Assembly: GCA_024169445.1 (NCBI GenBank)
Contig: JALKFA010000001.1
Coordinates: 1,240,001 to 1,304,000, forward strand
DNA length: 64,000 nucleotides
Direction of reading: 5' to 3'
Source: Buttiauxella agrestis ATCC 33320
Lineage (GTDB): Bacteria; Pseudomonadota; Gammaproteobacteria; Enterobacterales; Enterobacteriaceae
Position 1 is the stretch's first letter. Every line of letters starts with the position of its first letter. The notes below the pieces were generated by a model, which saw only the letters and a list, made by a program, of their open reading frames with translations, was not told the origin of the DNA and did not search any database. Shown here in pieces: positions 22,294 to 34,236 of this stretch. The position numbers were made by a program, and so were the translations under genes.

Positions 22294-23439
22294 ATGTTAA
22301 ATCATAATGAAGCGTACTGGCAGCAAAAGGGAGCCAGTTTAACCGTTGAAGCCATCGTGGCTCAGCCACGTCTGTGGGAAGAAGGGCTGGCACAAATCAA
22401 AGCGCGTCAGTCGGATGTTGAAGCATTTTGGGCTAAATGCGATCCCGGTATGCGTATCCTCATTACTGGCGCGGGTTCATCTTTGTTGGCTGCACAGGCG
22501 AGCGTGAATTGGTTGCGTAGTGTGGTACCAAATCAAATTGATGTGGTGCCGGCAACCGATCTGGTACTCATGCCTGAAAGCTTACAAGAAAATACCGTGT
22601 TGGTTTCTGTGAGTAGTTCAGGTAACACACCAGAAACCGTTAAGGTTGTGGAGCGTGCTCTCGCAACGTATCCGAAAATGCGCCACCTCGCGGTGACAAA
22701 TAATGCCAGTAGCCGCCTGGCTCAGCTTGCGCAGCAGCATCCCGAAGGGCTTTTTGTCCCGGTACCAGAGGGCACCTCTAACGGTAGCTTTGCCGCCACT
22801 TCCGAATTCACGGTTCCCCTGTGGTATTTGATGTTGCTGGTGGCTCCTGCTGGCTGGCCTGAAGCAGAAAAAGTGCTGCCGATTTTGCAACGTGGTTTGA
22901 ACCATTTCCTGGGCACCTATGCCGCGGATATCGAACAGTGGGCGGCAGAGTCTCGCAACAATGTCGTGGTGGTGGGTTCCCTGTCGCTAAAAGCCGTTGC
23001 CTGTGAAACCAGTCTCAAACTGCTGGAAATGGGTAACGGCCAGGTGATGACAGCCTGGCATTCAATGCTGGAATTCCGCCATGGGCCAAAGCTTATTATC
23101 AACCGCGATGCCACCGTCATCGGTTATCTTGCCGCGCGTGCCGACATCCACCGCTATGACAGTGACATGATGGCGGAGCTGACACGTGAGCGAAGCGCCA
23201 CCGCGCAAATTATTGCCATCGGTCATGATGCTCTACCTGCTAGCGCTAAACCGGGGGATCGTTATTTTCATTTTGCCTCTCCGGAACTGGCGGATTACCA
23301 CGAATCGTGGGCTACGTTAATTTATGTGGTGTTCGCACAACTGGCTGGGCTTTACCGTGCTATTGAGCTGGGCGTCACGCCTGATACGCCTTCCCGTGAT
23401 GGTAAAGTCGCGAAGGTCGCGAAAGTCACCGTCTACTAA
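22294..23439 (+). CDS. SIS-domain sugar-phosphate isomerase/deaminase (AgaS-like)
   Basis: The product has 381 residues with two SIS sugar-isomerase domains: the first near 54-200 with GAGSSLLAA (59-67) and SVSSSGNTPET (105-115), the second near 225-350 with SLKLLEMGNGQVMTAWHSML. The two-SIS layout without a glutaminase domain is that of AgaS and related deaminases or isomerases acting on hexosamine 6-phosphates. In context it may process a sugar phosphate released by the GH4 enzyme, which would make the imported sugar an amino-sugar glycoside. No nagA-like deacetylase is nearby. AAGAGGTGG precedes the ATG. Exact substrate unknown. Confidence 0.85.
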   Translation: MLNHNEAYWQQKGASLTVEAIVAQPRLWEEGLAQIKARQSDVEAFWAKCDPGMRILITGAGSSLLAAQASVNWLRSVVPNQIDVVPATDLVLMPESLQENTVLVSVSSSGNTPETVKVVERALATYPKMRHLAVTNNASSRLAQLAQQHPEGLFVPVPEGTSNGSFAATSEFTVPLWYLMLLVAPAGWPEAEKVLPILQRGLNHFLGTYAADIEQWAAESRNNVVVVGSLSLKAVACETSLKLLEMGNGQVMTAWHSMLEFRHGPKLIINRDATVIGYLAARADIHRYDSDMMAELTRERSATAQIIAIGHDALPASAKPGDRYFHFASPELADYHESWATLIYVVFAQLAGLYRAIELGVTPDTPSRDGKVAKVAKVTVY

Positions 23440-23448
23440 GGGGAAGGT

Positions 23449-23482
23449 GGGGCGGCAATGAGAAGGGATGAGTTGCCGCCCC
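23449..23482. terminator. Inverted repeat between the SIS gene and thiH
   Basis: GGGGCGGCAA and TTGCCGCCCC form a perfect 10-bp stem with a 14-base loop between two convergent genes. There is no T-run on either side, so it may be a Rho-assisted or mRNA 3'-end hairpin rather than a classical terminator. Confidence 0.55.
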
Positions 23483-23603
23483 AGCCGGGTTCGCATTCCG
23501 ACAGGGGCGACAATATTTTACTGAAGCCATCAAGACAACGGTGAATGAACCACTCTTCGGCACGGCTCGGGAAGCATTTTGCTGGTCCTGCAAACTTGCA
23601 ATG

Positions 23604-24737
23604 CTACTGCGAGGCTCTTCCCAAAAAACTATCCCAATCCTTCCAGACAGGTTGTAAACCGGAATGTGTTAAGGCGGCTGCAACTTCTGCAGGTGTGCGT
23701 CCGTCGTGTGGCGCAAACTGTTCAAGCTCGGGATGATTATCGGCGTAGCCTCCGGGCTGGGTTTTGGAGAATGCACTGACGTTATTAATCGCAAGCGGGA
23801 TCATATGGTCGCGGAACCAGGGCGATTCACGGGTAGAAAGCGAAAGCTCCACGTCTGGCGAAAGCAGACGAAACGCGCAAATCACCTGCACCAGCTGGCT
23901 TTCTGTCATCACCGATGCCGGTTCTACGCCACCTGCGCAAGGGCGTAATCGTGGAAATGAAATCGAATAGCGGCTTTGCCAGTAGTTTTGCTGAAGCCAT
24001 AGTAAATGCTCTGCCACCATAAAACAGTCGGTACGCCAGCTATCCGATAAACCAATTAACGCACCGAGGCCAATTTTATCGATCCCCACACGACCAAGCC
24101 TGTCCGGTGTTTCCAGCCGCCAAAAGAAGTCCTGTTTGTTACCGCGCAAATGATGTTGCGCATAGACTGCCTGATGATAGGTTTCCTGATAAACCATGAC
24201 GCCATCCAGGCCGAGGGTTTTCAGTTCGCCATACTCATGTTCATCCAGCGGCTGAACCTCCATTTGCAGCGAGCTGAACTGGCGACGAATCGTGGGCAGG
24301 TGCTGGCGGAAATAATCCATTCCCACTTTGCTCTGGTGTTCACCGGTCACCAACAGCAAATGCTCAAAGCCTAATTTGCGAATCGCCGCGCATTCCCGTT
24401 CAATCTCGTGCTCGTCCAGTGTTTTACGTTTGAGTTTGTTGCTCATCGAAAAACCGCAGTACGTGCAGTCGTTAGCGCACAGGTTCGAGAGATAAAGCGG
24501 CACGTAAAAACTCACCGTGTTACCAAACCGCTGGCGAGTTAAATGCTGTGCCTGCTGTGCGAGCGGTTCCAGATATTGGCTGGCTGCGGGCGAAAGCAGT
24601 GCCATGAGATCGTCGCGAGTAATTTTGCTGCTGCTCAATGCCCGTTCTACATCGGCAGCTGTTTTGCTGTTGATGCTAAGCCGGATGTCGTCCCAGTCCA
24701 GTTCACGCCAGCGGTCAGTGAAAGTTCGGGCCATCAC
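23604..24737 (-). CDS. thiH: 2-iminoacetate synthase ThiH
   Basis: ThiH is a radical-SAM lyase that cleaves tyrosine to p-cresol and dehydroglycine, the C2-N3 donor for the thiazole ring. The 377-residue protein has the CxxxCxxC cluster motif at Cys87, Cys91 and Cys94 ([12 protein letters not shown]) inside a TIM-barrel. The anaerobic or facultative route with ThiH rather than the oxidase ThiO is usual in enterobacteria. It is last in thiCEFSGH and its start overlaps the thiG stop by 4 bases. Confidence 0.97.
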   Translation of the reverse strand: MMARTFTDRWRELDWDDIRLSINSKTAADVERALSSSKITRDDLMALLSPAASQYLEPLAQQAQHLTRQRFGNTVSFYVPLYLSNLCANDCTYCGFSMSNKLKRKTLDEHEIERECAAIRKLGFEHLLLVTGEHQSKVGMDYFRQHLPTIRRQFSSLQMEVQPLDEHEYGELKTLGLDGVMVYQETYHQAVYAQHHLRGNKQDFFWRLETPDRLGRVGIDKIGLGALIGLSDSWRTDCFMVAEHLLWLQQNYWQSRYSISFPRLRPCAGGVEPASVMTESQLVQVICAFRLLSPDVELSLSTRESPWFRDHMIPLAINNVSAFSKTQPGGYADNHPELEQFAPHDGRTPAEVAAALTHSGLQPVWKDWDSFLGRASQ

Positions 24738-25513
24738 GCATCCTCCTGGCCGAATTGCAGAAATTGCGTTAGTGGGCTGGAAGCCTGCGCATGCTGGTGG
24801 CGAGAGCCCAGTCCAGACTGCGCCGCGATTGCACCAGCTTCCACGGCCAAACGAAAAGCGTGTGCCATCTGAACTGGGTCGCGTGCCACAGCAATGGCGG
24901 TGTTAACCAGCACTGCGCAAGCCCCCATTTCTAACGCTTCCGCGGCGTGGCTTGGCGCACCAATTCCCGCATCAACTATCACCGGCACCCGGGCTTGCTC
25001 GATGATAATCTCCAACAGCGCCCGGGTTTGTAAGCCCTGATTTGACCCAATGGGAGCGCCTAACGGCATTACCGCCGCGCATCCTGCCTCTTCAAGCCGT
25101 TTGCACAAAACTGGATCGGCACCGCAATAAGGCAGTACCACAAACCCCAGTTTGACGAGCTTCTCAGCCGCTTTCAGCGTTTCGATCGGGTCGGGTAACA
25201 AATAGCGAGCATCCGGATGGATTTCCAGTTTTAGCCAGTTTGTGCCGAGCGCTTCACGTGCCAATTGGGCAGCAAAAATCGCTTCTTCAGCTGTTTTTGC
25301 ACCGGAAGTGTTAGGCAGCAATTGCACGCCAGATTCGAGTAATGGCGCGAGGATCGCATCGTTATGGTTACGCAAATCGACACGTTTCATCGCCATCGTG
25401 ACTAACTGTGAGCCAGAAGCGCGAATCGCTTCAACCATCATCTGTGGTGAGGAGAATTTCCCCGTGCCAGTAAACAAGCGTGATGAGAAGGTTTTATCAG
25501 CAATCTTTAGCAT
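24734..25513 (-). CDS. thiG: Thiazole synthase ThiG
   Basis: ThiG joins 1-deoxy-D-xylulose 5-phosphate, dehydroglycine and sulfur from ThiS thiocarboxylate to form the thiazole phosphate. It has 259 residues, three more than E. coli, with a TIM-barrel beginning [20 protein letters not shown], the phosphate-binding [10 protein letters not shown] and the [20 protein letters not shown] segment. It is one base from the thiS stop and overlaps thiH. The C-terminus carries a slightly longer tail than the common form. Confidence 0.96.
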   Translation of the reverse strand: MLKIADKTFSSRLFTGTGKFSSPQMMVEAIRASGSQLVTMAMKRVDLRNHNDAILAPLLESGVQLLPNTSGAKTAEEAIFAAQLAREALGTNWLKLEIHPDARYLLPDPIETLKAAEKLVKLGFVVLPYCGADPVLCKRLEEAGCAAVMPLGAPIGSNQGLQTRALLEIIIEQARVPVIVDAGIGAPSHAAEALEMGACAVLVNTAIAVARDPVQMAHAFRLAVEAGAIAAQSGLGSRHQHAQASSPLTQFLQFGQEDA

Positions 25514-25514
25514 G

Positions 25515-25715
25515 TTAGCCCCCGGCTATAGCCTGAAAAAGCAGGATCTGGTCGCCATCATTCAACAAATAAGTTTCCCATTGCTCACGCGGAATGATGG
25601 TCTGGTTGATCGCCAGCGCGACGCCTGGCTGCAAGAAACGCAATTGTTCCAGCAGCTTTGCCAATGTCAGGTTTTCCACGCATTGTATCGGCTCGTCGTT
25701 AAACTGAATGTGCAT
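25515..25715 (-). CDS. thiS: Sulfur carrier protein ThiS
   Basis: ThiS is a 66-residue ubiquitin-like protein ending in the required Gly-Gly (QAIAGG). Its C-terminus is adenylated by ThiF and converted to the thiocarboxylate that feeds ThiG. The gene overlaps the thiF end by 17 bases and is followed one base later by thiG. Confidence 0.95.
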   Translation of the reverse strand: MHIQFNDEPIQCVENLTLAKLLEQLRFLQPGVALAINQTIIPREQWETYLLNDGDQILLFQAIAGG

Positions 25716-26446
25716 CTTGCCCTCCGCATACCGGGCAGCCCGCCGCTTTCTGCATAGCGAGGGTGCGCCAGCTATGTTGACGGCCGTCGAACAGGCGCAA
25801 AGAACCGCTGGCCGGGAGCATTCCGCTCAGTAGTTTTATCGCTTCCAGTGCCTGCAATGTTCCCATTACACCCACCACCGGGCCGATGATTCCTGCGGTG
25901 CGGCAGTTACGTTCCGGCTCGTGTTCATCCGGCCACACGCAGCGATAACAGCCGTTTTCCCACGGCGGTGTCAGCACCATCAGTTGCCCGCCAAAACCGA
26001 CTGCGCTGGCGGAAATCAGCGGCTTGCTATGCGTAACGCACGCCGCGTTAATAGCATGACGCGTTGCCAGGTTGTCGCTGCAATCTAGTACTAAATCGGC
26101 GTTTTTTACCGTCTGCCTGAGTAATTTTCCCGCCAGCCGTTCACTAATAACCTGAAGTTCGATATCAGGATTAAGTTGCTGTAGGTGGCGTTGGGCGACC
26201 AGGGATTTTGGTTGGTCTAGATCGTTTGAAGTGAACAAAATCTGGCGCTGAAGATTGCTGATATGCACAAGGTCATCGTCAGCCAGAATCAGCGTACCAA
26301 CGCCCGCGGCAGCCAGATACAGCGCGGCTGGCGAACCTAGTCCGCCAAGCCCGACGATTAACACTTTGCTGGCGAGCAGTTTTTGCTGCCCTTCAACGGC
26401 GATGTCTTCCAGCAGCATCTGGCGGCTGTAACGCATGAAATCGGCA

Positions 26447-26454
<8 letters not shown>
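25699..26454 (-). CDS. thiF: ThiS adenylyltransferase ThiF
   Basis: ThiF is the E1-like enzyme that adenylates the ThiS C-terminus. The 251 residues, as in E. coli, show the nucleotide loop [19 protein letters not shown], the SNLQRQILF contact and paired zinc cysteines CYRC and CPVC. A GTG five codons upstream (26469) keeps the frame open. I prefer the ATG at 26454, which overlaps the thiE stop, has GGGAG upstream and matches the family start [11 protein letters not shown]. Confidence 0.95.
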
Positions 26455-28986
<2,532 letters not shown>

Positions 28987-29085
28987 TCATTCCAGTGGTT
29001 ATCAGGAAGTGGCTTGTCAGAACAACGGAGGAGTAATGAATGTGGACCGCCCGAACACGGGGGAACCCAAAAGCAGAATTACTCT

Positions 29086-29175
29086 TGTTCCCTTCGCAGG
29101 TATTAGCCTGATCAGGTTCCGCGGATCCCGAATTAACGGTCTCAGCCGGTGCTTGACGCACTCGGCACTCCGACA
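29086..29175 (-). promoter_or_regulatory. TPP riboswitch (THI element) of the thi operon
   Basis: Read on the minus strand, GTCGGAGTGCC opens the element, GGCTGAGACCG carries the CTGAGA pyrimidine sensor, and AACCTGATCAGGCTAATACC then TGCGAAGGGAA form the conserved pyrophosphate-sensor end. TPP binding would reduce thiCEFSGH expression. About 100 bases separate it from the thiC start, room for an expression platform that may mask the ribosome-binding site. Confidence 0.93.
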
Positions 29176-29233
29176 AGAAGAAACCCGTATTACTACGGGT
29201 CGCTATGTAAACTACTCGTTAACAACGCAGAAC

Positions 29234-29737
29234 TCAAGCAGGGCGTGCCAGCCCGCCGCTCTCATTAGCACTGTTATCTAAATCGTGGTTGGATGCTAAC
29301 AGAATGAGCTTATCTTCCAGCGAAAAACGTGATTCCAGCGCTTCACCGATGCCGGACAACGCTTTCTGGAACTCAATGTAGTTATCATCATCGATCGCGC
29401 TCTCGAGATGCGAATCGTAGAAATCCATGATGTGCTGGGTATTGGCTTCAATCTGAGAGTAGAGGTGAGTGGCGGCTAAATGTGGGTTACTGCCTTCCAT
29501 TTCACTGATAATACGTTCATAAATATTGAAATGGCCGGATGAAAGATAATCCACCAGGTTGTGGCAAAAATTATCCAGAGCCTTTTCATCGAGCGCAGTA
29601 TGGGATTCCTTGTTAGGCTTTATCCCAACCATATTGTAGTAAGCCACCAATAATTGTTTGCGGGCATGAAGCCATTGGTCGATTAACGCATTACTACCAC
29701 CAACGCGCTCAGTCAGATTTTCTAACTGGTTAAGCAT
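29234..29737 (-). CDS. rsd: Regulator of sigma D, Rsd
   Basis: Rsd binds sigma-70 in stationary phase and favours alternative sigma factors; in E. coli it also interacts with HPr and SpoT. I chose the ATG at 29737 with GGAG upstream, giving 167 residues from [12 protein letters not shown], nine more than E. coli. The added length falls mostly in the C-terminal tail ([20 protein letters not shown]) and differs from E. coli. The helical Rsd/AlgQ fold is recognisable from YNMVGIKP and [13 protein letters not shown]. It is divergent from nudC. Confidence 0.93.
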   Translation of the reverse strand: MLNQLENLTERVGGSNALIDQWLHARKQLLVAYYNMVGIKPNKESHTALDEKALDNFCHNLVDYLSSGHFNIYERIISEMEGSNPHLAATHLYSQIEANTQHIMDFYDSHLESAIDDDNYIEFQKALSGIGEALESRFSLEDKLILLASNHDLDNSANESGGLARPA

Positions 29738-29830
29738 GATTGACTCCGTGAGTAAAATGTAGCGCAAACGTACCCAAAATAGTTATGACTATTTGTTTAT
29801 ACCAGCGAACTCGGGGATGTGCACCAGGTT

Positions 29831-30604
29831 ATGGAACGTGTAATTCAAAAGTTAGATCAAGGCTGGTTTATCGTCAGTCATGAGCAAAAATTGTGGTTAC
29901 CAAAAGGTGAACTACCTCACGGAGCAGCGCAAGAATTCCAGCTTGATGGTGCGATGGGGATGCCCATCGGTGAGTGGGAAAATGAGCCGGTATGGCTGGT
30001 GCGGCAAAATCGCCGTGCGGATATGGGCTCTGTTCGTCAGGTCATTGACCAGGATGTGGGGTTGTTCCAGCTCGCCGGGCGTGGTGTGCAACTGGCGGAG
30101 TTCTATCGATCGCACAAATTCTGCGGTTATTGCGGCCATGAGATGCACGTCAGCAAAACCGAATGGGCGATGCTGTGCAGCCATTGCCGCGAACGCTACT
30201 ACCCGCAAATCTCACCGTGCATCATTGTGGCTATTCGCCGCGATGACCATATCCTGCTTGCCCAGCACACACGCCATCGCAACGGGATTTACACCGTGCT
30301 GGCTGGGTTTGTTGAAGTCGGGGAAACCCTTGAACAAGCGGTGACACGGGAAGTCATGGAAGAAAGCAGTATCCGCGTGAAGAATTTACGCTATGTGACG
30401 TCGCAGCCGTGGCCGTTCCCGCAATCGCTGATGACCGCATTCATGGCGGAATATCACAGCGGTGAGATTGAAATCGACCCGAAAGAGTTACTTGATGCAG
30501 GTTGGTATCGCTACGATCAATTGCCATTATTGCCTCCGCCAGGCACGGTGGCGCGCCGTTTGATTGAAGATACTGTCGCCCTGTGTCGCGCGGAATATGA
30601 GTGA
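29831..30604 (+). CDS. nudC: NAD-capped RNA hydrolase / NADH pyrophosphatase NudC
   Basis: NudC hydrolyses NAD(H) and removes NAD caps from RNA 5' ends. The 257 residues carry a zinc ribbon (Cys98, Cys101, Cys116, Cys119) and the Nudix box at 159-181 followed by [11 protein letters not shown], the NADH-pyrophosphatase signature. Oddly, the conserved Gly near the end of the Nudix box (EESG in E. coli) is Ser at 180 here, with the metal-binding EE pair intact. The ATG at 29831 gives the family length; an upstream GTG at 29819 would add four residues, and neither has a strong ribosome-binding site. Confidence 0.94.
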   Translation: MERVIQKLDQGWFIVSHEQKLWLPKGELPHGAAQEFQLDGAMGMPIGEWENEPVWLVRQNRRADMGSVRQVIDQDVGLFQLAGRGVQLAEFYRSHKFCGYCGHEMHVSKTEWAMLCSHCRERYYPQISPCIIVAIRRDDHILLAQHTRHRNGIYTVLAGFVEVGETLEQAVTREVMEESSIRVKNLRYVTSQPWPFPQSLMTAFMAEYHSGEIEIDPKELLDAGWYRYDQLPLLPPPGTVARRLIEDTVALCRAEYE

Positions 30605-30638
30605 TAAACTGGCGGCATACAGCCAAAGGAAATTAAAC

Positions 30639-31703
30639 ATGACTGAACTGAAGAACGATCGTTACCTACGGGCGCTGCAACGCCAGCCTGTAGATACCAC
30701 GCCAGTATGGATGATGAGGCAGGCGGGTCGTTACTTGCCAGAATATAAAGCGACGCGTGCCCAGGCCGGCGATTTTATGTCACTGTGCAAAAACGCTGAG
30801 TTGGCTTGCGAAGTGACTCTGCAACCGCTGCGTCGCTACAAGCTTGATGCAGCGATCCTCTTCTCTGACATCCTCACCGTGCCTGATGCGATGGGGCTTG
30901 GTCTCTATTTTGAAGCGGGTGAAGGCCCACGTTTTCGCGCACCGATTACCAGCCGCGCCGATGTTGAAAAACTGCCCATTCCTGATCCAGAAGATGAACT
31001 GGGTTATGTGATGAATGCAGTGCGTACCATTCGCCGTGAGCTAAAAGGCGAAGTACCGTTGATTGGTTTTACCGGCAGCCCGTGGACGTTGGCGACTTAT
31101 ATGGTTGAAGGCGGTAGCAGCAAAGCCTTTACCGTTATCAAAAAGATGATGTATGCCGACCCGCAAGCGCTGCATCTTCTGCTCGACAAGCTGGCGCAAA
31201 GCGTCACGCTGTATCTGAATGCGCAAATCAAAGCGGGTGCGCAGTCGGTGATGATTTTCGATACCTGGGGCGGCGTGTTGACCGGGCGTGATTATCAGCA
31301 GTTCTCGCTGTATTACATGCACAAGATCATTGATGGCCTGCTGCGTGAAAACGAAGGTCGTCGTGTGCCGGTGACGATGTTTACCAAAGGCGGCGGCCAG
31401 TGGCTGGAAGCAATGGCTGAAACCGGCTGCGATGCGCTGGGGTTAGACTGGACGACCGACATTGCCGACGCTCGCCGTCGTGTGGGCCATAAAGTGGCGT
31501 TGCAGGGTAATATGGACCCGTCCATGCTGTATGCGCAACCGGCTCGCATCGAAGAAGAAGTGGCGACTATTCTGGCTGGGTTCGGTAAAGGCGAAGGGCA
31601 TGTCTTTAACCTGGGCCACGGTATTCACCAGGATGTTCCACCAGAACACGCGGGTGCATTTGTCGAAGCGGTGCACCGTTTGTCGAAGCCGTATCACCAG
31701 TAA
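30639..31703 (+). CDS. hemE: Uroporphyrinogen decarboxylase HemE
   Basis: HemE removes four acetate carboxyls from uroporphyrinogen III to give coproporphyrinogen III in heme synthesis. The ATG at 30639, with AAAGGA upstream, gives 354 residues as in E. coli. Conserved [15 protein letters not shown] holds the substrate-binding Arg pair, and [19 protein letters not shown], and [14 protein letters not shown] are present. It starts 35 bases after nudC and ends 10 bases before nfi. Confidence 0.97.
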   Translation: MTELKNDRYLRALQRQPVDTTPVWMMRQAGRYLPEYKATRAQAGDFMSLCKNAELACEVTLQPLRRYKLDAAILFSDILTVPDAMGLGLYFEAGEGPRFRAPITSRADVEKLPIPDPEDELGYVMNAVRTIRRELKGEVPLIGFTGSPWTLATYMVEGGSSKAFTVIKKMMYADPQALHLLLDKLAQSVTLYLNAQIKAGAQSVMIFDTWGGVLTGRDYQQFSLYYMHKIIDGLLRENEGRRVPVTMFTKGGGQWLEAMAETGCDALGLDWTTDIADARRRVGHKVALQGNMDPSMLYAQPARIEEEVATILAGFGKGEGHVFNLGHGIHQDVPPEHAGAFVEAVHRLSKPYHQ

Positions 31704-31712
31704 GGATCGGGG

Positions 31713-32384
31713 ATGGATCTTGCAAGCTTGCGCGCACAACAGATCGAACTCGCTTCACAGGTCTGCCGTGAGGATCGCTTTGATCAAGATCCTCCCCGGT
31801 TAATCGCCGGGGCTGACGTTGGTTTTGAGCAGGGCGGTGATGTGACACGAGCCGCAATCGTACTGTTGAAATATCCTTCCCTCGAGCTGGTTGAATATCA
31901 GGTGGCGCGTGTCGCCACCACCATGCCTTATATCCCCGGATTCCTTTCGTTTCGCGAATATCCCGCACTGCTTGCCGCGTGGGAAATGCTATCGCAAAAA
32001 CCTGACCTGCTGTTTGTCGATGGCCACGGCATTTCGCACCCACGGCGTTTGGGCGTTGCTGCCCATTTTGGCCTACTGGTGGATGTGCCGACGATTGGCG
32101 TTGCCAAGAAACGCTTGTGTGGGAAGTTTGACGCGCTCTCTGAAGAACCTGGCGCTTGCCAGTTGCTGACCGACAAAGGTGAAGCGCTTGCCTGGGTGCT
32201 GCGCAGTAAAAAGCGCTGCAACCCGCTGTTTGTCTCAACAGGCCATCGTGTCAGCCTTGATACCGCGTTGTTATGGGTTAATCGTTGCCTGGCAGGATAC
32301 CGTTTACCCGAGCCGACTCGCTGGGCGGATGCCGTAGCTTCGGGGCGTCTGGCTTTCACTCGGTGGCAAGCAATTCAAGGGTGA
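31713..32384 (+). CDS. nfi: Deoxyinosine 3' endonuclease (endonuclease V)
   Basis: Endonuclease V nicks DNA at the second phosphodiester bond 3' to deoxyinosine and starts alternative repair of deaminated bases. It has 223 residues, the E. coli length. IAGADVGFE carries a catalytic Asp, [10 protein letters not shown] and IGVAKKRL carry further active-site residues. It lies in a plausible operon with hemE upstream and yjaG downstream. Confidence 0.96.
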   Translation: MDLASLRAQQIELASQVCREDRFDQDPPRLIAGADVGFEQGGDVTRAAIVLLKYPSLELVEYQVARVATTMPYIPGFLSFREYPALLAAWEMLSQKPDLLFVDGHGISHPRRLGVAAHFGLLVDVPTIGVAKKRLCGKFDALSEEPGACQLLTDKGEALAWVLRSKKRCNPLFVSTGHRVSLDTALLWVNRCLAGYRLPEPTRWADAVASGRLAFTRWQAIQG

Positions 32385-32427
32385 TTAAGGTAAACTGCCG
32401 CTAATATTCCGTCTTTGAGACATCGTT

Positions 32428-33018
32428 ATGTTACAAAACCCAATCCATCTGCGCCTTGAGAAACTGGAAAGCTGGCAGCATGTCACTTTCATGGCTTCTT
32501 TATGCGAACGTATGTACCCGAATTACGCCATGTTCTGCCAGCAGACCGAATTTGGTGATCCTCAACTGTATCGCCGCATTCTCGATTTGATTTGGGAAAC
32601 ATTGACGGTCAAAGATGCGAAAGTTAACTTTGATAGCCAACTCGAGAAATTCGAAGAAGGTATTCCAGTTGCTGATGACTACGATATTTACGGTGTCTAT
32701 CCGGCAATCGATGCTTGCGTTGCGCTGAGTGAATTACTTCATTCACGTCTTTCAGGGGAAACGCTGGAACATGCAATTGAAGTCAGCAAGGCATCAATTA
32801 CCACTGTTGCTATGTTAGAAATGACCCAGGCTGGTCGCGAAATGACCGACGAAGAACTGAAAGAAAACCCTGCTGTTGAAGAGGAATGGGACATTCAGTG
32901 GGAGATTTTCCGTCTGTTGGCTGACTGCGAAGAACGTGATATTGAGTTGATCAAAGGGCTTCGCTCGGACCTGCGCGAGGCGGGTAGCAGCAATATTGGT
33001 ATAATTTTTCAGCAGTAA
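32428..33018 (+). CDS. yjaG: DUF416 protein YjaG
   Basis: A 196-residue protein of the DUF416 family, same length as in E. coli, of unknown biochemical role. It begins MLQNPIHLRLEKLESWQHVT and is acidic and mostly helical, without signal peptide or membrane segments. Conservation of position between nfi and hupA supports vertical inheritance. Confidence 0.94.
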   Translation: MLQNPIHLRLEKLESWQHVTFMASLCERMYPNYAMFCQQTEFGDPQLYRRILDLIWETLTVKDAKVNFDSQLEKFEEGIPVADDYDIYGVYPAIDACVALSELLHSRLSGETLEHAIEVSKASITTVAMLEMTQAGREMTDEELKENPAVEEEWDIQWEIFRLLADCEERDIELIKGLRSDLREAGSSNIGIIFQQ

Positions 33019-33204
33019 GACAGCAAAACGTGACTTACAGTCCGAATTGTCACCCCTGAAGGCTTCCAATTAGCCCCCCGTCTGGTCTACATTTGTGGGG
33101 CGAAAAATAGTGGCTATCGGTGCGTGTATGCAGGAGAGTGCTTTTTTGGCATTTCCGTCGCACTCGATGCTTAGCAAGCGATAAACACATTGTAAGGATA
33201 ACTT

Positions 33205-33477
33205 ATGAACAAGACTCAACTGATTGATGTAATTGCTGACAAGGCTGACCTGTCTAAAGTACAGGCTAAAGCTGCTCTGGAATCCACTCTGGCTGCAATT
33301 ACTGAGTCTCTGAAAGAAGGTGATGCTGTACAACTGGTTGGTTTCGGTACCTTCAAGGTAAACCACCGTGCTGAGCGCACTGGCCGCAACCCGCAAACCG
33401 GTAATGAAATCAAAATCGCCGCAGCTAACGTGCCGGCATTTGTTTCAGGCAAAGCACTGAAAGACGCTGTTAAGTAA
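33205..33477 (+). CDS. hupA: DNA-binding protein HU-alpha
   Basis: HU-alpha is an abundant nucleoid protein that bends and constrains DNA as homodimer or with HU-beta. The 90 residues begin [20 protein letters not shown] and carry the DNABII signature [20 protein letters not shown] (about 46-65) with the DNA-intercalating Pro in the arm. Codon use is strongly biased as in highly expressed genes. It is preceded by AAGGATAACTT and followed by an intrinsic terminator that falls inside the next gene. Confidence 0.97.
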   Translation: MNKTQLIDVIADKADLSKVQAKAALESTLAAITESLKEGDAVQLVGFGTFKVNHRAERTGRNPQTGNEIKIAAANVPAFVSGKALKDAVK

Positions 33478-33485
33478 GTTAACAA

Positions 33486-34190
33486 GTGTCAGTGAACAGT
33501 TTTAGCAGGGGGGCGTTTACGCCCCTTTTGTTTGTCTGGCGTCCTTTGGCCGTTCTGACAGGTACATTGCTGTTAATGGCATGCAGCAGCAAACCTCCTC
33601 TCCCGCCATTTACCGCGAGCGGCTATATTGCCGATCAAGGTGTTGTGCGCATTTGGCGTAAAGACAACAGTGATGATGACACTATCCGCATGCTTACGGC
33701 GTTTAGCCCGAGGCAGAAGGGTGCAACCACCACCAGTGATTACCGTTGGCAGGGTGAGCAACTCATTTCGATTGAAATGACGATTTTGAGTCAGCCGTCA
33801 GAGCACGTAAAAGTGCGTTTTGACGATCACGGCGAACTGAGCTTTATGCAGCGCGAAGTAGACGGTCAAAAGCAGCAGCTCTCTAACGACCAAATCGCCT
33901 TGTATCAATATCAGGCGAGCCAGATGAAAGCCACAAGTGAAGCATTGCGTACTGGGCGTGTTGTTTTGCGACAAGGGCGCTGGCACAGCAATGGTACAGT
34001 GACGACCTGTGAAGGCGAGACAATCGAACCCAATCTCGATAGCGCGGCGCTAAGCCATATTGCGAATCGACAACGTCACTCATCGATGGATGTCAGCATT
34101 GCGTGGCTGGAAGCACCAGAAGGTTCACAACTATTACTGGTGGCGAATCAGGACTTCTGTAGCTGGCAACCGAAGCCTGCGAAATTCTAG
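33486..34190 (+). CDS. yjaH: DUF1481 lipoprotein YjaH
   Basis: Homologous to E. coli YjaH, a protein of unknown function. The 234 residues start at GTG; a second GTG two codons on (33492) would give MNSFSRGAFT, closer to the E. coli start, and either is possible. The N-terminal hydrophobic stretch RPLAVLTGTLLLMAC ends in a lipobox with Cys33, indicating a lipid-anchored envelope protein. The hupA terminator lies within its first codons, so it depends on read-through or an internal promoter. It is convergent with purD. Confidence 0.9.
   Translation: MSVNSFSRGAFTPLLFVWRPLAVLTGTLLLMACSSKPPLPPFTASGYIADQGVVRIWRKDNSDDDTIRMLTAFSPRQKGATTTSDYRWQGEQLISIEMTILSQPSEHVKVRFDDHGELSFMQREVDGQKQQLSNDQIALYQYQASQMKATSEALRTGRVVLRQGRWHSNGTVTTCEGETIEPNLDSAALSHIANRQRHSSMDVSIAWLEAPEGSQLLLVANQDFCSWQPKPAKF
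33510..33529 (+). terminator. hupA terminator embedded in yjaH
   Basis: GGGGCG and CGCCCC arms, TTTA loop and TTTT tail lie 33 bases after the hupA stop but inside the first codons of yjaH, where the stem encodes Gly-Ala-Phe-Thr-Pro. Confidence 0.75.
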
Positions 34191-34193
34191 ATA

Positions 34194-34216
34194 AAAAAAC
34201 CGCCACGCGGGCGGTC
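34194..34216 (-). terminator. Terminator of purHD (and possibly yjaH)
   Basis: On the minus strand GACCGCC-CGCG-TGGCGG is followed by a run of seven T, 22 bases after the purD stop. It ends just after yjaH, so the same stem may also stop yjaH transcripts. Confidence 0.85.
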
Positions 34217-34236
34217 TTTCAGGAGCACTTCGAGTC

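Noticed and set aside
22193-22393. 67-codon N-terminal extension of the GntR-type regulator
   Set aside because: It overlaps the SIS gene on the other strand, has no family resemblance, and the ATG at 22192 has a ribosome-binding site.
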